Source of the DNA: Amycolatopsis pittospori
GTDB lineage: Bacteria > Actinomycetota > Actinomycetes > Mycobacteriales > Pseudonocardiaceae
Direction of reading: 5' to 3'
NCBI RefSeq assembly: GCF_013870525.1
Contig: NZ_JACBXD010000015.1
Coordinates: 1 to 64,000, forward strand
Length of the DNA: 64,000 nucleotides
Each line of letters opens with the position of its first letter. Positions within the stretch are counted from its first letter, which is position 1. The notes under the pieces are model-generated. The model had not been told where the DNA came from. It made no database searches and was given only the letters and a program-made list of their open reading frames with translations. Positions 25,264 to 33,998 of the stretch are shown here, in pieces. The position numbers and the translations under genes are program-made.

Positions 25264-26267
25264 TGTCCAGGAGCACCCGGCCGTCGATGGCCGACGTCGC
25301 CAGGGAGGCTGGCGTCTCGGGCCAAACGGTCTCCCGTGTCGCCAACGGCAGGTCGAACGTCGACGAGGCGACCCGGGAACGGGTCCTCGCGGCGATGCGC
25401 CGGGTGGGCTACCGGCCCAACAGCGCCGCCCGTGCCCTGCGCAACGGCCGGTTCCGCAGTATCGGCGTGATCATCTCGGCGCTGTCCACCTTCGGGAACA
25501 GCCGCACCCTCGACGCCGTCTCGTCCGCGGTGGCCGCCGAGGGCTTCTCGATCATCCTCATGCCGGTGACCACGCCGTCCCAGGGCGAGGTCTCGGGCGC
25601 CTTCAGCAAACTGAACGAACAGGCCGTAGACGGCGTCATCATTCTGATCGAGCAGCACCAGCTCGACCAGAGCGACATCGAACTGCCCCACGGACTTCCG
25701 GTCGTCGTCATCGACGCGGGCGGACGCCGTGACCACGCGAGCGTCGACTTCGACCAGGCGTCGGGCGCCATCGCCGCGACCAGGCATCTGCTCGACCTCG
25801 GACACGAGACGGTGTGGCATATCGCCGGCCCGCCCGAGTCCTACGCGGCCGAACGCCGCCGGAAGTCGTGGCAGGAGACGCTCAAAACCGCCGGCCGCGA
25901 GGTGCCGCCACCGTTCACGGGCGACTGGTCACCGCGATCCGGTTACGAGCACGGCGTCCACCTCGCGGGAGATCCAGCGGTCACCGCCGTCTTCGTCGCC
26001 AACGACCAGATGGCGCTCGGTCTCCTGCGCGCACTGCACGAAAAGGGCCGCGCTGTCCCTCGCGAGGTCAGCGTGGTGGGGTTCGACGACATGGACGAGG
26101 CCGCCCACTTCTGGCCGCCGCTCACCACCGTCCGGCAGTCGTTCGACGAGGTCGGCAGGCGCGCGGTCGCCGCTCTGCTCGCCGAGATCGCCGACGGCGA
26201 AGCGGCGGGGGCGATCAGCGTGCCGACCGAACTCGTCGTCCGGTCGAGCACCGCGCCGCCGGGGTGA
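25257..26267 (+). CDS. LacI family transcriptional repressor
   Basis: A 336-residue regulator. The N-terminal HTH is RPSMADVAREAGVSGQTVSRVANGRSNVDEATRERVLAAMRRVGYRPNSAARAL with the hinge helix intact. The periplasmic-binding-protein-like sensor domain follows (SIGVIISALSTFGN to the C-terminal ELVVRSST). It is divergent from the five-gene transport and hydrolase operon, which has two matching operators, so it is almost certainly its repressor. The start could be GTG 25257 or ATG 25263; GGAGG at 25239-25243 is rather distant from both (13 and 19 bp), so a leaderless transcript is possible. Confidence 0.92.
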   Translation: MNMSRSTRPSMADVAREAGVSGQTVSRVANGRSNVDEATRERVLAAMRRVGYRPNSAARALRNGRFRSIGVIISALSTFGNSRTLDAVSSAVAAEGFSIILMPVTTPSQGEVSGAFSKLNEQAVDGVIILIEQHQLDQSDIELPHGLPVVVIDAGGRRDHASVDFDQASGAIAATRHLLDLGHETVWHIAGPPESYAAERRRKSWQETLKTAGREVPPPFTGDWSPRSGYEHGVHLAGDPAVTAVFVANDQMALGLLRALHEKGRAVPREVSVVGFDDMDEAAHFWPPLTTVRQSFDEVGRRAVAALLAEIADGEAAGAISVPTELVVRSSTAPPG

Positions 26268-27728
26268 TCAGGGGACTTCCCCCTGCGCCGCACCGGTGAT
26301 GTTGCGGACCATCCCGCCGAAGATGACGCCGTGGAAGGGCGCGATCCCCTTCCAGTACACGTGCCCGGCGAGGCCGTGCGGTTCGAACACCGCGCGCTGC
26401 CGGTAGATCGTGCCACCGTCCTCAGTGGACTCGACGCTGAGTTCGAGCCAGGCCCTTCCCGGGAGTTTCATCTCGGCGCGCAACCGCAGGAGGCGCGGCC
26501 GGTCGAGATATTCGACGCGCCACCAGTCCAAGGCCTCGCCGAGATGCAGCCGCCGCGGATCCCGCCTGCCGCGTCGCAGTCCGACGCCGCCGACCAGCCG
26601 GTCGGCCCAGCCGCGGACCGACCACGCCAGCGGGAACGAGTACCAGCCGTGCTCGCCGCCGATGGACTCGATGACATCCCACAGCGCCTCCGGCGAGGCG
26701 TCCGTCTTCTGCTCCCGTTTGTCCTCGTAGACCGTGCCGCCCGCCCAATCGGGGTCGCTGGGCAGCGGATCCGACGGCGCGGACGTGGTCGACGCGTCGG
26801 ACCAGCGGGTCGGCACGTCGGCGTTGCGGATCCTCGTCAGCGCCAGTTCGACGGCGTGCTCGTAATGCGTCAGCCCCTCTTCCGGGTCCGGGATGTGCGC
26901 GGCGATCGCCCGATCGTGGCAGACCACCTCGTGCACCAGCGATTCGATCAGCGGCACCGCGATCGAGCGCGGCACGGGCGTGACCAGGTTGACCCACTGC
27001 GCGGACAACCAGGGCGTCAGCACCGGAACCGGGACGACCGCACGCCGGGGCAGCCCGGCGACGACGGCGTAGCGGCGCATCATGTTCAAGTACGTCAGGA
27101 CGTCGGGGCCGCCGATGTCGAAGGCGCCGTTCACCTCGGGAGGAAGATCGGCGGCGTGCACGAGATAGTGCAGCACGTCCCGGATCGCGATCGGCTGGAT
27201 GCGGTTGTGCACCCACCGCGGGGTGATCATCGCCGGGAGCCGCTCGGTCAGGTAGCGCAGCATCTCGAAACTCGCCGAACCCGAGCCGATGATCACCGCG
27301 GCCTGGAGGACGGCGGCGGGGACGCCCGATTCCAGCAGGACCTGGCCGACTTCGGCCCGGGACGCCAGATGCGGCGACAGCTCGTCGTCGTCCGGGACGA
27401 TGCCGCCCAGGTACACCAGCCGCTGGACCCCGGCCGCTTTGGCGGCCTCGGCGACCGTCTTCGCGGCCTCTCGGTCGACCTCGACGAAGTCCTTGCGCGC
27501 CAAGGAATGCACGAGGTAATACACGACATCGCCGTCGGCCAGCGCCGTCTCTATCGAGGCCGGGTCGGTGACGTCGCCGCGTTCGACCTCGACTCGGTCA
27601 CGCCACGGCTCTTCGGCCACCTTCTCCGGTGACCGCGCCACGACGCGGACCTCGTGACCCGCGTCGAGCAGATGCGGCACCAATCTTCCGCCCACGTAAC
27701 CGGTCGCTCCGAGCACCACGCATCGCAT
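26268..27728 (-). CDS. NAD(P)-binding SDR with C-terminal DUF2867 domain
   Basis: A 486-residue two-domain protein. Residues 1-300 form an atypical short-chain dehydrogenase/NmrA-like Rossmann domain (VVLGATGYVGGRLVPHLLDAGHEVRVVARSPEKV, VYYLVHSL, GVQRLVYLGGI). The C-terminal part (about 340-486) is a DUF2867 domain with HGWYSFPLAWSVRGWADRLVGGVGLRRGRRDP and RAWLELSVESTEDGGTIYRQRAVFEPHGLAG. Members are common in actinobacteria and cyanobacteria, but the reaction is not established. Its stop codon abuts the LacI stop with no gap, a tail-to-tail arrangement. Confidence 0.85.
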   Translation of the reverse strand: MRCVVLGATGYVGGRLVPHLLDAGHEVRVVARSPEKVAEEPWRDRVEVERGDVTDPASIETALADGDVVYYLVHSLARKDFVEVDREAAKTVAEAAKAAGVQRLVYLGGIVPDDDELSPHLASRAEVGQVLLESGVPAAVLQAAVIIGSGSASFEMLRYLTERLPAMITPRWVHNRIQPIAIRDVLHYLVHAADLPPEVNGAFDIGGPDVLTYLNMMRRYAVVAGLPRRAVVPVPVLTPWLSAQWVNLVTPVPRSIAVPLIESLVHEVVCHDRAIAAHIPDPEEGLTHYEHAVELALTRIRNADVPTRWSDASTTSAPSDPLPSDPDWAGGTVYEDKREQKTDASPEALWDVIESIGGEHGWYSFPLAWSVRGWADRLVGGVGLRRGRRDPRRLHLGEALDWWRVEYLDRPRLLRLRAEMKLPGRAWLELSVESTEDGGTIYRQRAVFEPHGLAGHVYWKGIAPFHGVIFGGMVRNITGAAQGEVP

Positions 27729-27778
27729 TCACCCGAGTCTTCCCGGCGAAGGCGCGGCGCGCAGCACGAGTGGCCCGT

Positions 27779-28255
27779 TCAGGGCGCCAGGCGCCCGCGG
27801 ACCTCCACGGTGGCGGCGATACTGCTCCGGAGAAACCGCGCGACCGTCCGGCGTTCGTCCTCCCCCATGTCCCGCCACGCGGCGGAGAAGCTCTGCCCGA
27901 GCGGCAGGAAGAACTCGGCGCCGATCCGCCGCGCCTGGTCGTGCATCCGCAGCTCGACCTTGCGCCGGTCGGTCGCGCTCCGGTCCCGGTAGAGGTGACC
28001 GGCCCGCTCCAGCCTGTCGAGCACCGACGTCGTCGCCGACGCGCTCAGGTGGAGGGCGTCGGCGAGCCTGCTCGGGCTCATCGGCGCGCCCATCCTCGCC
28101 GCGTCCATGATCACGGCGAGCGCGTTGAGATCGGTCCGGTGCAGGCCGTGCGCCTCGCCGAACATCTCGGCGAACCGGTCCGATTCGACGGTCAGCTGAC
28201 GCAGAAGGAGAACGAGAAGCTCGTCGGTGACCGATTCGCCTTCTTCAGTGCCCAT
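27779..28255 (-). CDS. MarR family transcriptional regulator
   Basis: A 158-residue regulator with the MarR winged helix: LHRTDLNALAVIMDAARMGAPMSPSRLADALHLSASATTSVLDRLERAGHLYRDRSATDRRKVELRM, flanked by dimerisation helices. It is divergent from an MMPL exporter gene. Palindromes lie in the 106-bp gap, so it probably represses that exporter until a ligand binds. Confidence 0.9.
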   Translation of the reverse strand: MGTEEGESVTDELLVLLLRQLTVESDRFAEMFGEAHGLHRTDLNALAVIMDAARMGAPMSPSRLADALHLSASATTSVLDRLERAGHLYRDRSATDRRKVELRMHDQARRIGAEFFLPLGQSFSAAWRDMGEDERRTVARFLRSSIAATVEVRGRLAP

Positions 28256-28300
28256 GTCCGAAACCTCCCCTCGCGTTGCCCCGTCCGGGTGACCAGTCTA

Positions 28301-28337
28301 CTATTTCGATGGTCGAATTATTCGTTGGTCGAAATAG
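28301..28337. promoter_or_regulatory. MarR-type operator cluster
   Basis: Outer arms CTATTTCGA (28301-28309) and TCGAAATAG (28329-28337) are perfectly complementary. Inside are two related palindromes, TTCGATGGTCGAA and TTCGTTGGTCGAA. It is located between the divergent MarR and MMPL genes, 25 bp before the exporter start. Confidence 0.65.
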
Positions 28338-28361
28338 CACTGTCTCGGGAGCCATCCACCC

Positions 28362-30413
28362 ATGATCTCGGAAGTCGAACGCCCCGCCCGCACGCGGTCA
28401 CGTCTGCGGTGGCTGCTCCCCGCCCTCGTCGCGATCGCTTGGCTGATCTTCGGCGGGTTCAGCGGCCCGTACGCCGGCAAGCTGAGCCAGGTCACCGAGA
28501 ACGACAGCAGCAGTTTCCTGCCCGCTTCGGCCGAAGCGACCGAGGTCGGCGAACTCCAGAAACAGTTCTCGAGCGCCGCAGTCATCCCGGCGATCGTCGT
28601 GGCCGAACGGCCCTCGGGCCTGAGCGAGGACGACAAGAGGTTCCTCGCCGACCGGACGTCCAACGCACGACTCGTTCCCGCGCCGAACAGCAACGCCGGC
28701 GCACAGGTCGTCGTCCTGCTCGACGCCAAGAGCGACCCGGGTGACGCCGTCGAGGCACTGCGAGAAGGCCTCGCCCGAGACACCCCCGACGGTCTGAAAG
28801 TGCTCGTGACCGGCCCGGCCGCCCAGGTCGCCGACCTCAAGGAGGCGTTCGGAGGCATCGACGGGTTGCTGCTCCTGGTCGCGGGCGCGGTGGTCGCGGT
28901 CATCCTGATCATCGTCTACCGGAGCCCGATCCTCCCCCTGCTCGTTCTGCTGTCCGCCGTGTTCGCGCTGGGTACCGCGAGTCTCGCGGTGTACCTGCTC
29001 GCGGACCACGACGTGCTGGCGCTGAACGGGCAAAGCCAAGGCATCCTGTTCATCCTCGTCTTCGGCGCCGCGACCGACTACGCGCTCCTGATGATCTCCC
29101 GCTACCGCGAAGAACTCCGGACGACCGACGACGCCCGCGGCGCGCTCCGCACAGCGTGGCGTTCGACCATCGAACCGATCGCCGCCTCCGCCGGGACCGT
29201 GATCCTCGGCGTCCTCTGCCTGCTGTTCAGCGATCTGAACTCCAACAAGGGGCTCGGGCCGGTCGCCGCCATCGGCATCGCCGCCGCCCTGCTGACGACC
29301 GTCACGTTCCTGCCCGCCGTCCTGGCCTTGTGCGGCCGAAACGCTTTCTGGCCCTTCCGACCCGCGGTCGCCCCGCCGCGCGAGGAGACCGGCGGGATCT
29401 GGGGCCGCGTCGCGGGCTGGGTTTCGCGCGCGCCGCGCACGATCTGGATCGTCACCACCGTCGTCCTGCTCGCGGGCGGCGCGTTCCTCCCCCAGCTGAA
29501 GGCTTCCGGCACCGCCCAGTCCGACGTCTTCCTCACGCCGGTCGATTCCGTGGCCGGACAGGAGGTCCTCTCCCGCTACTTCCCCGGTGGCTCCGGCTCC
29601 CCCACCGTGATCGTCACGCCCGCCGACCAAGCGCAGGCGGTGACCGCGCTGGCGCGCGTACCGGGAGTCTCCGACGTCCGCCAGAGCGCCGGACCGGACG
29701 GCAAGCCGCTCGAAGCAGGCGGGCTCGCGAAGATCGACGCCGTACTGGCCGATCCCCCGGACTCGGACGCCGCCGTCGCCACCGTGGAACGGATTCGCGC
29801 GGCCGTGCATCCGGTCGACGGCACCAAGGTAGGCGGGCCGACCGCGACCCTGCTCGACACCCGGACGACGTCCGAACACGACCGTTTGCTGATCATCCCG
29901 ATCGTCCTCGTCGTGATCTTCCTCGTGCTCGCGCTGCTGCTGCGATCCCTGCTCGCACCGCTTTTGCTGATCGGCACGGTGGTCCTGTCGTTCGCGGCCA
30001 CCATGGGTGTCTCGGCGCTGGTGTTCAACCACGTCTTCGACTTCCCCGGCGCCGACCCCGTCGTCCCGCTATTCGGCTTCGTTTTCCTGGTGGCGCTGGG
30101 AATCGACTACAACATCTTCCTGATGACCCGGGTCCGGGAGGAGGCGGGCAGGATCGGCACGCGGGAAGGAACGCTGCGCGGCCTCCGGGTCACCGGCGGC
30201 GTGATCACGTCCGCCGGCGTCGTCCTCGCCGCGACCTTCGCCGCCCTCGCCGTCCTGCCCATCCTCTTCCTGGCTCAGCTGGCGTTCATCGTGGCGTTCG
30301 GGGTTCTGCTGGATACGTTGCTGGTGCGGTCGTTGCTGGTGCCGGCGCTGACGGTGGACGTCGGCCGGAAAATCTGGTGGCCGTCGAAACTGGCGAAAAC
30401 CGGCCAGGGATGA
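28362..30413 (+). CDS. MMPL family RND-type exporter
   Basis: A 683-residue membrane protein with two repeated halves. Each half has one N-terminal helix, an extracytoplasmic loop, and a block of about five helices. Family motifs are visible in the membrane blocks (FILVFGAATDYALLMISRYREEL and FVFLVALGIDYNIFLMTRVREE, each with the conserved Asp-Tyr pair). Related proteins export lipids, antibiotics or siderophores using the proton gradient. The last 128 bases overlap the 3' end of the convergent MFS gene. The divergent MarR regulator is the likely controller. Confidence 0.92.
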   Translation: MISEVERPARTRSRLRWLLPALVAIAWLIFGGFSGPYAGKLSQVTENDSSSFLPASAEATEVGELQKQFSSAAVIPAIVVAERPSGLSEDDKRFLADRTSNARLVPAPNSNAGAQVVVLLDAKSDPGDAVEALREGLARDTPDGLKVLVTGPAAQVADLKEAFGGIDGLLLLVAGAVVAVILIIVYRSPILPLLVLLSAVFALGTASLAVYLLADHDVLALNGQSQGILFILVFGAATDYALLMISRYREELRTTDDARGALRTAWRSTIEPIAASAGTVILGVLCLLFSDLNSNKGLGPVAAIGIAAALLTTVTFLPAVLALCGRNAFWPFRPAVAPPREETGGIWGRVAGWVSRAPRTIWIVTTVVLLAGGAFLPQLKASGTAQSDVFLTPVDSVAGQEVLSRYFPGGSGSPTVIVTPADQAQAVTALARVPGVSDVRQSAGPDGKPLEAGGLAKIDAVLADPPDSDAAVATVERIRAAVHPVDGTKVGGPTATLLDTRTTSEHDRLLIIPIVLVVIFLVLALLLRSLLAPLLLIGTVVLSFAATMGVSALVFNHVFDFPGADPVVPLFGFVFLVALGIDYNIFLMTRVREEAGRIGTREGTLRGLRVTGGVITSAGVVLAATFAALAVLPILFLAQLAFIVAFGVLLDTLLVRSLLVPALTVDVGRKIWWPSKLAKTGQG

Positions 30414-31782
30414 ACCAAGCGATCGCCAAAGCCACGAGAGCCGTCCCGGCCCCGAGTCCCATGATCAGGCGGAATCCACCCTGGGACGGAACCTGGACGG
30501 GTCCGAACGAGACGGTCAGCTGAGCGAGGATCACCCCCGCGACGGCGCTGGAGATCGACGTGCCGATCGCGCGCATCAGGGTGTTGAGACTGTTGGCGGC
30601 CGCCGTTTCCGACACCGGGACCGCGCCCATGATCAGCGCGGGCATCGCGCCGTAAGCGAGCCCGATGCCCGCGCCGATCGTGGCGGACACCAGCACCAGC
30701 TGCCAGGTGCTCGCCATCAGGACGGTGCCGAGGCCGTAGCCCGCCGCGACCACGAGGGCGCCGAGCATCAGCGTCACCTTGGGGCCGCGCGCCCTCGTGA
30801 TCCGCGCGGACAGTGGCGCCGTCAGCATCATCACCACCCCGGACGGCACCAGCACCAGACCGGTGACCAGCATGGTCTGACCGAGGCCGTAGCCGGTCGC
30901 GGCGGGCAGCTGGAGGATCTGCGGCAGCACCAGCGACTGCGCGAACATGGCGAAGGCGAACACGATCGACGTCAGGTTGGTCAGCAGGACCTGACGCCGC
31001 ACCGTGGTCCGCAGATCCACCAGCGGGCGGGCGGTCCGCAGTTCGTACCAGCCCCAGAGCAGCAGAACACCCGTCGCCGCACCGAAAAGCCCCAGCGTCC
31101 GCCCGCTCGCCCAGCCCCACTGCGCGCCCTTCGAAATCGCGAGCAGCAAGCAGACCAGCGCTGTCGACAGGCCGGCGGCACCGACGAGGTCGAACCGGCC
31201 GCCGGTGCGCACGCTCGATTCCGGAACGAAGGCCAGCACGAGCGCCGTCACGACGACGCCGAGCGCGGCCGCCGTCCAGAACAGCAGATGCCAGTCGGCG
31301 TTCTCGGCCAGCAACGCGGCCGCGGGCAGGCCGAGGGCGCCGCCGACGCCGAGTGACGCGCTCATCGTCGCGGTCGCCGAAGCGAGCCTTTCGGCCGGGA
31401 GTTCGTCGCGCATGATGCTGATCCCGAGCGGGATCACCCCGGCGGCGAAACCCTGCAGGACCCGGCCGACGACCATCGGCACCAGCGTGTCGCTGAGCCC
31501 GGCCACCACCGAACCCGCGATCAGCATGCCGAGGCTGAGCAACAGCATCCGCCGCTTGCCGTACATGTCGCCGAGCCTGCCGACGACCGGTGTCGCGACC
31601 GCGCTCGCCAGCAGCGTCGCCGTGATCACCCAGGTGGCGTCGCCGGCGGAAGCGTCCAGGAGCTCCGGGAGTTTCGGAATCAGCGGGATGACCAGGGTCT
31701 GCATCAGCGAGACCACGATCCCGCCCAGCGCTAGCACCACCACGACGAGCTGAGGACGTGGCACGGCGGACGGCTGGGGCAT
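30286..31782 (-). CDS. MFS multidrug transporter (DHA2 type)
   Basis: A 498-residue polytopic transporter. Motif A is GRLGDMYGKRRMLLLS, followed by GRVLQGFAAGVIPLGISIMRDELP and the ALGLPAAALLAE segment in place of the usual motif C GP dipeptides. The start at MPQPSAVPRPQ has GGAGG 7 bp upstream, better than the longer frame. The C-terminal tail of about 38 residues (SPVSTATRFSGRRPPSAPAP) is Pro/Ala/Thr-rich and is read antisense through the end of the MMPL gene. It is divergent from the P450 operon, so it could export that operon's product. Confidence 0.88.
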   Translation of the reverse strand: MPQPSAVPRPQLVVVVLALGGIVVSLMQTLVIPLIPKLPELLDASAGDATWVITATLLASAVATPVVGRLGDMYGKRRMLLLSLGMLIAGSVVAGLSDTLVPMVVGRVLQGFAAGVIPLGISIMRDELPAERLASATATMSASLGVGGALGLPAAALLAENADWHLLFWTAAALGVVVTALVLAFVPESSVRTGGRFDLVGAAGLSTALVCLLLAISKGAQWGWASGRTLGLFGAATGVLLLWGWYELRTARPLVDLRTTVRRQVLLTNLTSIVFAFAMFAQSLVLPQILQLPAATGYGLGQTMLVTGLVLVPSGVVMMLTAPLSARITRARGPKVTLMLGALVVAAGYGLGTVLMASTWQLVLVSATIGAGIGLAYGAMPALIMGAVPVSETAAANSLNTLMRAIGTSISSAVAGVILAQLTVSFGPVQVPSQGGFRLIMGLGAGTALVALAIAWFIPGRFSPVSTATRFSGRRPPSAPAPATTAPATYPAEPRTPR

Positions 31783-31823
31783 ACGGGGCCTCCGGAGGAA
31801 CGCGGGAGTGAACATCCTCAACT

Positions 31824-31843
31824 TAAGTCAGTTGATTGACTTA
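31824..31843. promoter_or_regulatory. palindrome before the P450 operon, candidate TetR operator
   Basis: TAAGTCAGTTGATTGACTTA has perfect 7-bp arms. It is in the 118-bp gap between the MFS and P450 starts and unusually AT-rich for this genome. The TetR encoded as second gene of the P450 operon is the best candidate to bind it. Confidence 0.6.
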
Positions 31844-31900
31844 TGCCAACAGTCCGGGCACTGTGTGAATCACGCGACCACCACGCTGAAGGAGCCCTTG

Positions 31901-33121
31901 ATGACGCAGAGCGACCTGGATCGGCTGCCGAGCTTCCCGTTCCCGACCGACGCCGCCCTCGCTCCGCCCGCCGAATGGGCCGAGTTCCGCACCAAGTGCC
32001 CGGTCGCCCAGGTGACGCTCGCCAGCGGCGACGAGGCCGCCCTGATCACCCGATACGCGGACGTCAAACGTGTCCTGTCCGATCCGCGATTCACCAGGCC
32101 GACGCCCTCGGACAACGCGGCCAGGGTCGCGGACACCGAATCGGGCGGGGTGTTCAACAGCGAGATGGCGGAGGTGATCCCCCAGCACGGCGAGGCGCAC
32201 CTGAAGTGGCGCCGGATGCTCGGCAAGTGGTTCACCGCCAAGCGGATGAACGCGCTGCGGCCGCGGATGGAGGCGATGTCCGTCCAGCTGATCGACGAGA
32301 TGGTCGCGAAGGGCAAGCCCGCGGATCTCAAGGCGGGCCTGGCCTTCCCGCTGCCCGTCTGGGTCATCTGCGACATGCTCGGTGTGCCGGACACCGACCG
32401 GGACCGCTTCGCCCACTGGTCCGACGTCATGCTCAGCATGACCCGCTACACCCAGGCGGAATTCGACGTCGCGCAGGCGGAATTCGGCCGCTACATGGGC
32501 GGGCACATCGCCGCCAAACGCGCCGCGCCGGGCGAGGACATCCTGAGCGCGCTCATCACCGACACCGACGTGGACGGCGAGCGGTGGTCCGACAAGCTGC
32601 TGATCGCCACCGGCATCGGCCTGCTGATCGCCGGGCACGAGACCACCGCCAACATGATCGCGAAGATGATCGCGATGCTGCTGGAGGACCGGAGCCGCTG
32701 GGAAGCGCTCCTGGCGGACCGGTCGCTGATCCGCACCGCCGTCGAAGAGTCCCTGCGGATGGACGCCAACGCGGGTATCGGCATGTCGCGCTACCTCACC
32801 GAGGACTTCGAGGTCGGCGGGACCACGCTGCCGGCGGGCACCACCGCGATGTGCAGCATGGCGTCGGCCAACCGGGACGAGAGCGCGTTCGACGGCGCCG
32901 CCGACATGAACCTCGACCGGAGCCCGAACGCGCATCTGGCCTTCGGCGCCGGCGCGCACGCTTGCCTCGGCCAGCCGCTCGCCCGTACCGAATTGCAGGT
33001 CGTCCTCGGCGTCCTGCTGGAGAAACTGCCGTCGCTGGAACTCGCCGTCGAGGCGGCGGACCTGCGCAAGGTCGAAGGGCTCGCCGTCGGCGGACTGCGG
33101 GAACTGCCCGTGCGATGGTGA
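31901..33121 (+). CDS. cytochrome P450 monooxygenase
   Basis: A 406-residue soluble bacterial P450. The oxygen-activation helix is LLIAGHETTANM, the ExxR motif is in VEESLRMD, and the haem loop is AFGAGAHACLGQPLAR with axial C355. The start at MTQSDLDRLPSFPFP follows AAGGAG 6 bp upstream; the frame is open further, but the N-terminal family pattern begins here. Electron partners are encoded two and three genes downstream (3Fe-4S ferredoxin and FAD reductase). The substrate cannot be read from sequence; the acid-alcohol pair is replaced by E-T-T within GHETT, which is normal. Confidence 0.93.
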   Translation: MTQSDLDRLPSFPFPTDAALAPPAEWAEFRTKCPVAQVTLASGDEAALITRYADVKRVLSDPRFTRPTPSDNAARVADTESGGVFNSEMAEVIPQHGEAHLKWRRMLGKWFTAKRMNALRPRMEAMSVQLIDEMVAKGKPADLKAGLAFPLPVWVICDMLGVPDTDRDRFAHWSDVMLSMTRYTQAEFDVAQAEFGRYMGGHIAAKRAAPGEDILSALITDTDVDGERWSDKLLIATGIGLLIAGHETTANMIAKMIAMLLEDRSRWEALLADRSLIRTAVEESLRMDANAGIGMSRYLTEDFEVGGTTLPAGTTAMCSMASANRDESAFDGAADMNLDRSPNAHLAFGAGAHACLGQPLARTELQVVLGVLLEKLPSLELAVEAADLRKVEGLAVGGLRELPVRW

Positions 33122-33801
33122 TGCCCATGACGAGTGAGATCACCGGTGCCCGGGCCGAACGAGCGCACGCGACGCGGGAACTGATCCTGACCGCGGCGGA
33201 GCGGCTGTTCGCCGAACACGGCGTGTTCGCGGTGTCCAACCGCCAGGTCAGCGAGGCGGCGGGCCAGGGCAACAACACCGCGGTCGGCTACCACTTCGGC
33301 ACCAAGGCCGATCTGGTCCGCGCGATCGCGCGGCGGCATTCCGGGCCGATCGAAGAGATCCGGCGCCGCACGCTGGCCGCGATCGGGGACAGCTCGGAAC
33401 CGCGGGACTGGATCGGCTGCCTGGTCACGCCGGTCGCCGAGCATCTGGCCGCGCTCGGGAGCCCGACCTGGTTCGCGCGCTTCGGCGCGCAGGTGATGAC
33501 CGACCCGGCACTGCGCCCGATCATGGTCGAGGAATCGCTGACCTCGCCGTCGCTGATACGGATCGTCGAAGGACTGCACCGGTGTCTTCCCGATCTCCCC
33601 GCCGACGTGCGGGCCGAACGCGGCGACATGGCCCGGCAACTGCTGGTCCACATGGTCGCCGAACGCGAACGCGCCCTCGCCGAGGGCACCCCCACTCCCC
33701 GGTCGACGTGGCAGGACGCCGCGACCGGACTCATCGACGCACTCGCCGGATTGTGGCTGGCACCGGCCACCACCGGCCCGGACGGAGGAAACCGACCATG
33801 A
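33121..33801 (+). CDS. TetR family transcriptional regulator
   Basis: A 226-residue regulator. The N-terminal HTH is RELILTAAERLFAEHGVFAVSNRQVSEAAGQGNNTAVGYHFGTKADLVRAI. The ligand domain is alpha-helical, with no recognisable ligand signature. It is embedded in the P450 operon: its ATG overlaps the P450 stop (TGATG), and its own stop overlaps the ferredoxin start (ATGA). It likely represses the operon through the palindrome at 31824-31843. ATG 33127 is an alternative start. Confidence 0.88.
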   Translation: MPMTSEITGARAERAHATRELILTAAERLFAEHGVFAVSNRQVSEAAGQGNNTAVGYHFGTKADLVRAIARRHSGPIEEIRRRTLAAIGDSSEPRDWIGCLVTPVAEHLAALGSPTWFARFGAQVMTDPALRPIMVEESLTSPSLIRIVEGLHRCLPDLPADVRAERGDMARQLLVHMVAERERALAEGTPTPRSTWQDAATGLIDALAGLWLAPATTGPDGGNRP

Positions 33802-33998
33802 AGATCACCGTCGACCAGGACAAATGCTGCGGCGCCGGAACCTGTGTGCTGCTCGCCCCCGACGTCTTCGACCAGCGGGAGGAGGACGGCATCGTGATCC
33901 TCCTCGAAGACACTCCCGGTGAAGACCTGCACGACATCGTCCGCGAGGCCGCCGACGTCTGCCCCGGCGCCGCGATCGCGGTGAGCGAGAACGCGTGA
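33798..33998 (+). CDS. [3Fe-4S] ferredoxin for P450
   Basis: A 66-residue ferredoxin with the short single-cluster pattern: C10 (or the adjacent C11), then GAGTC16 and the C-terminal VC55PG. The second cysteine of a 4Fe-4S site is replaced (A13), as is usual in P450-partner 3Fe-4S ferredoxins. The doubled cysteine CC at 10-11 is slightly unusual. It overlaps the TetR gene by 4 bp and the reductase gene by 4 bp, so stoichiometric production with the P450 system is likely. Confidence 0.92.
   Translation: MKITVDQDKCCGAGTCVLLAPDVFDQREEDGIVILLEDTPGEDLHDIVREAADVCPGAAIAVSENA

Noticed and set aside
31808..31900. N-terminal extension of the P450
   Set aside because: The in-frame extension crosses the palindromic operator and has no ribosome binding site. 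AAGGAG points to ATG 31901.
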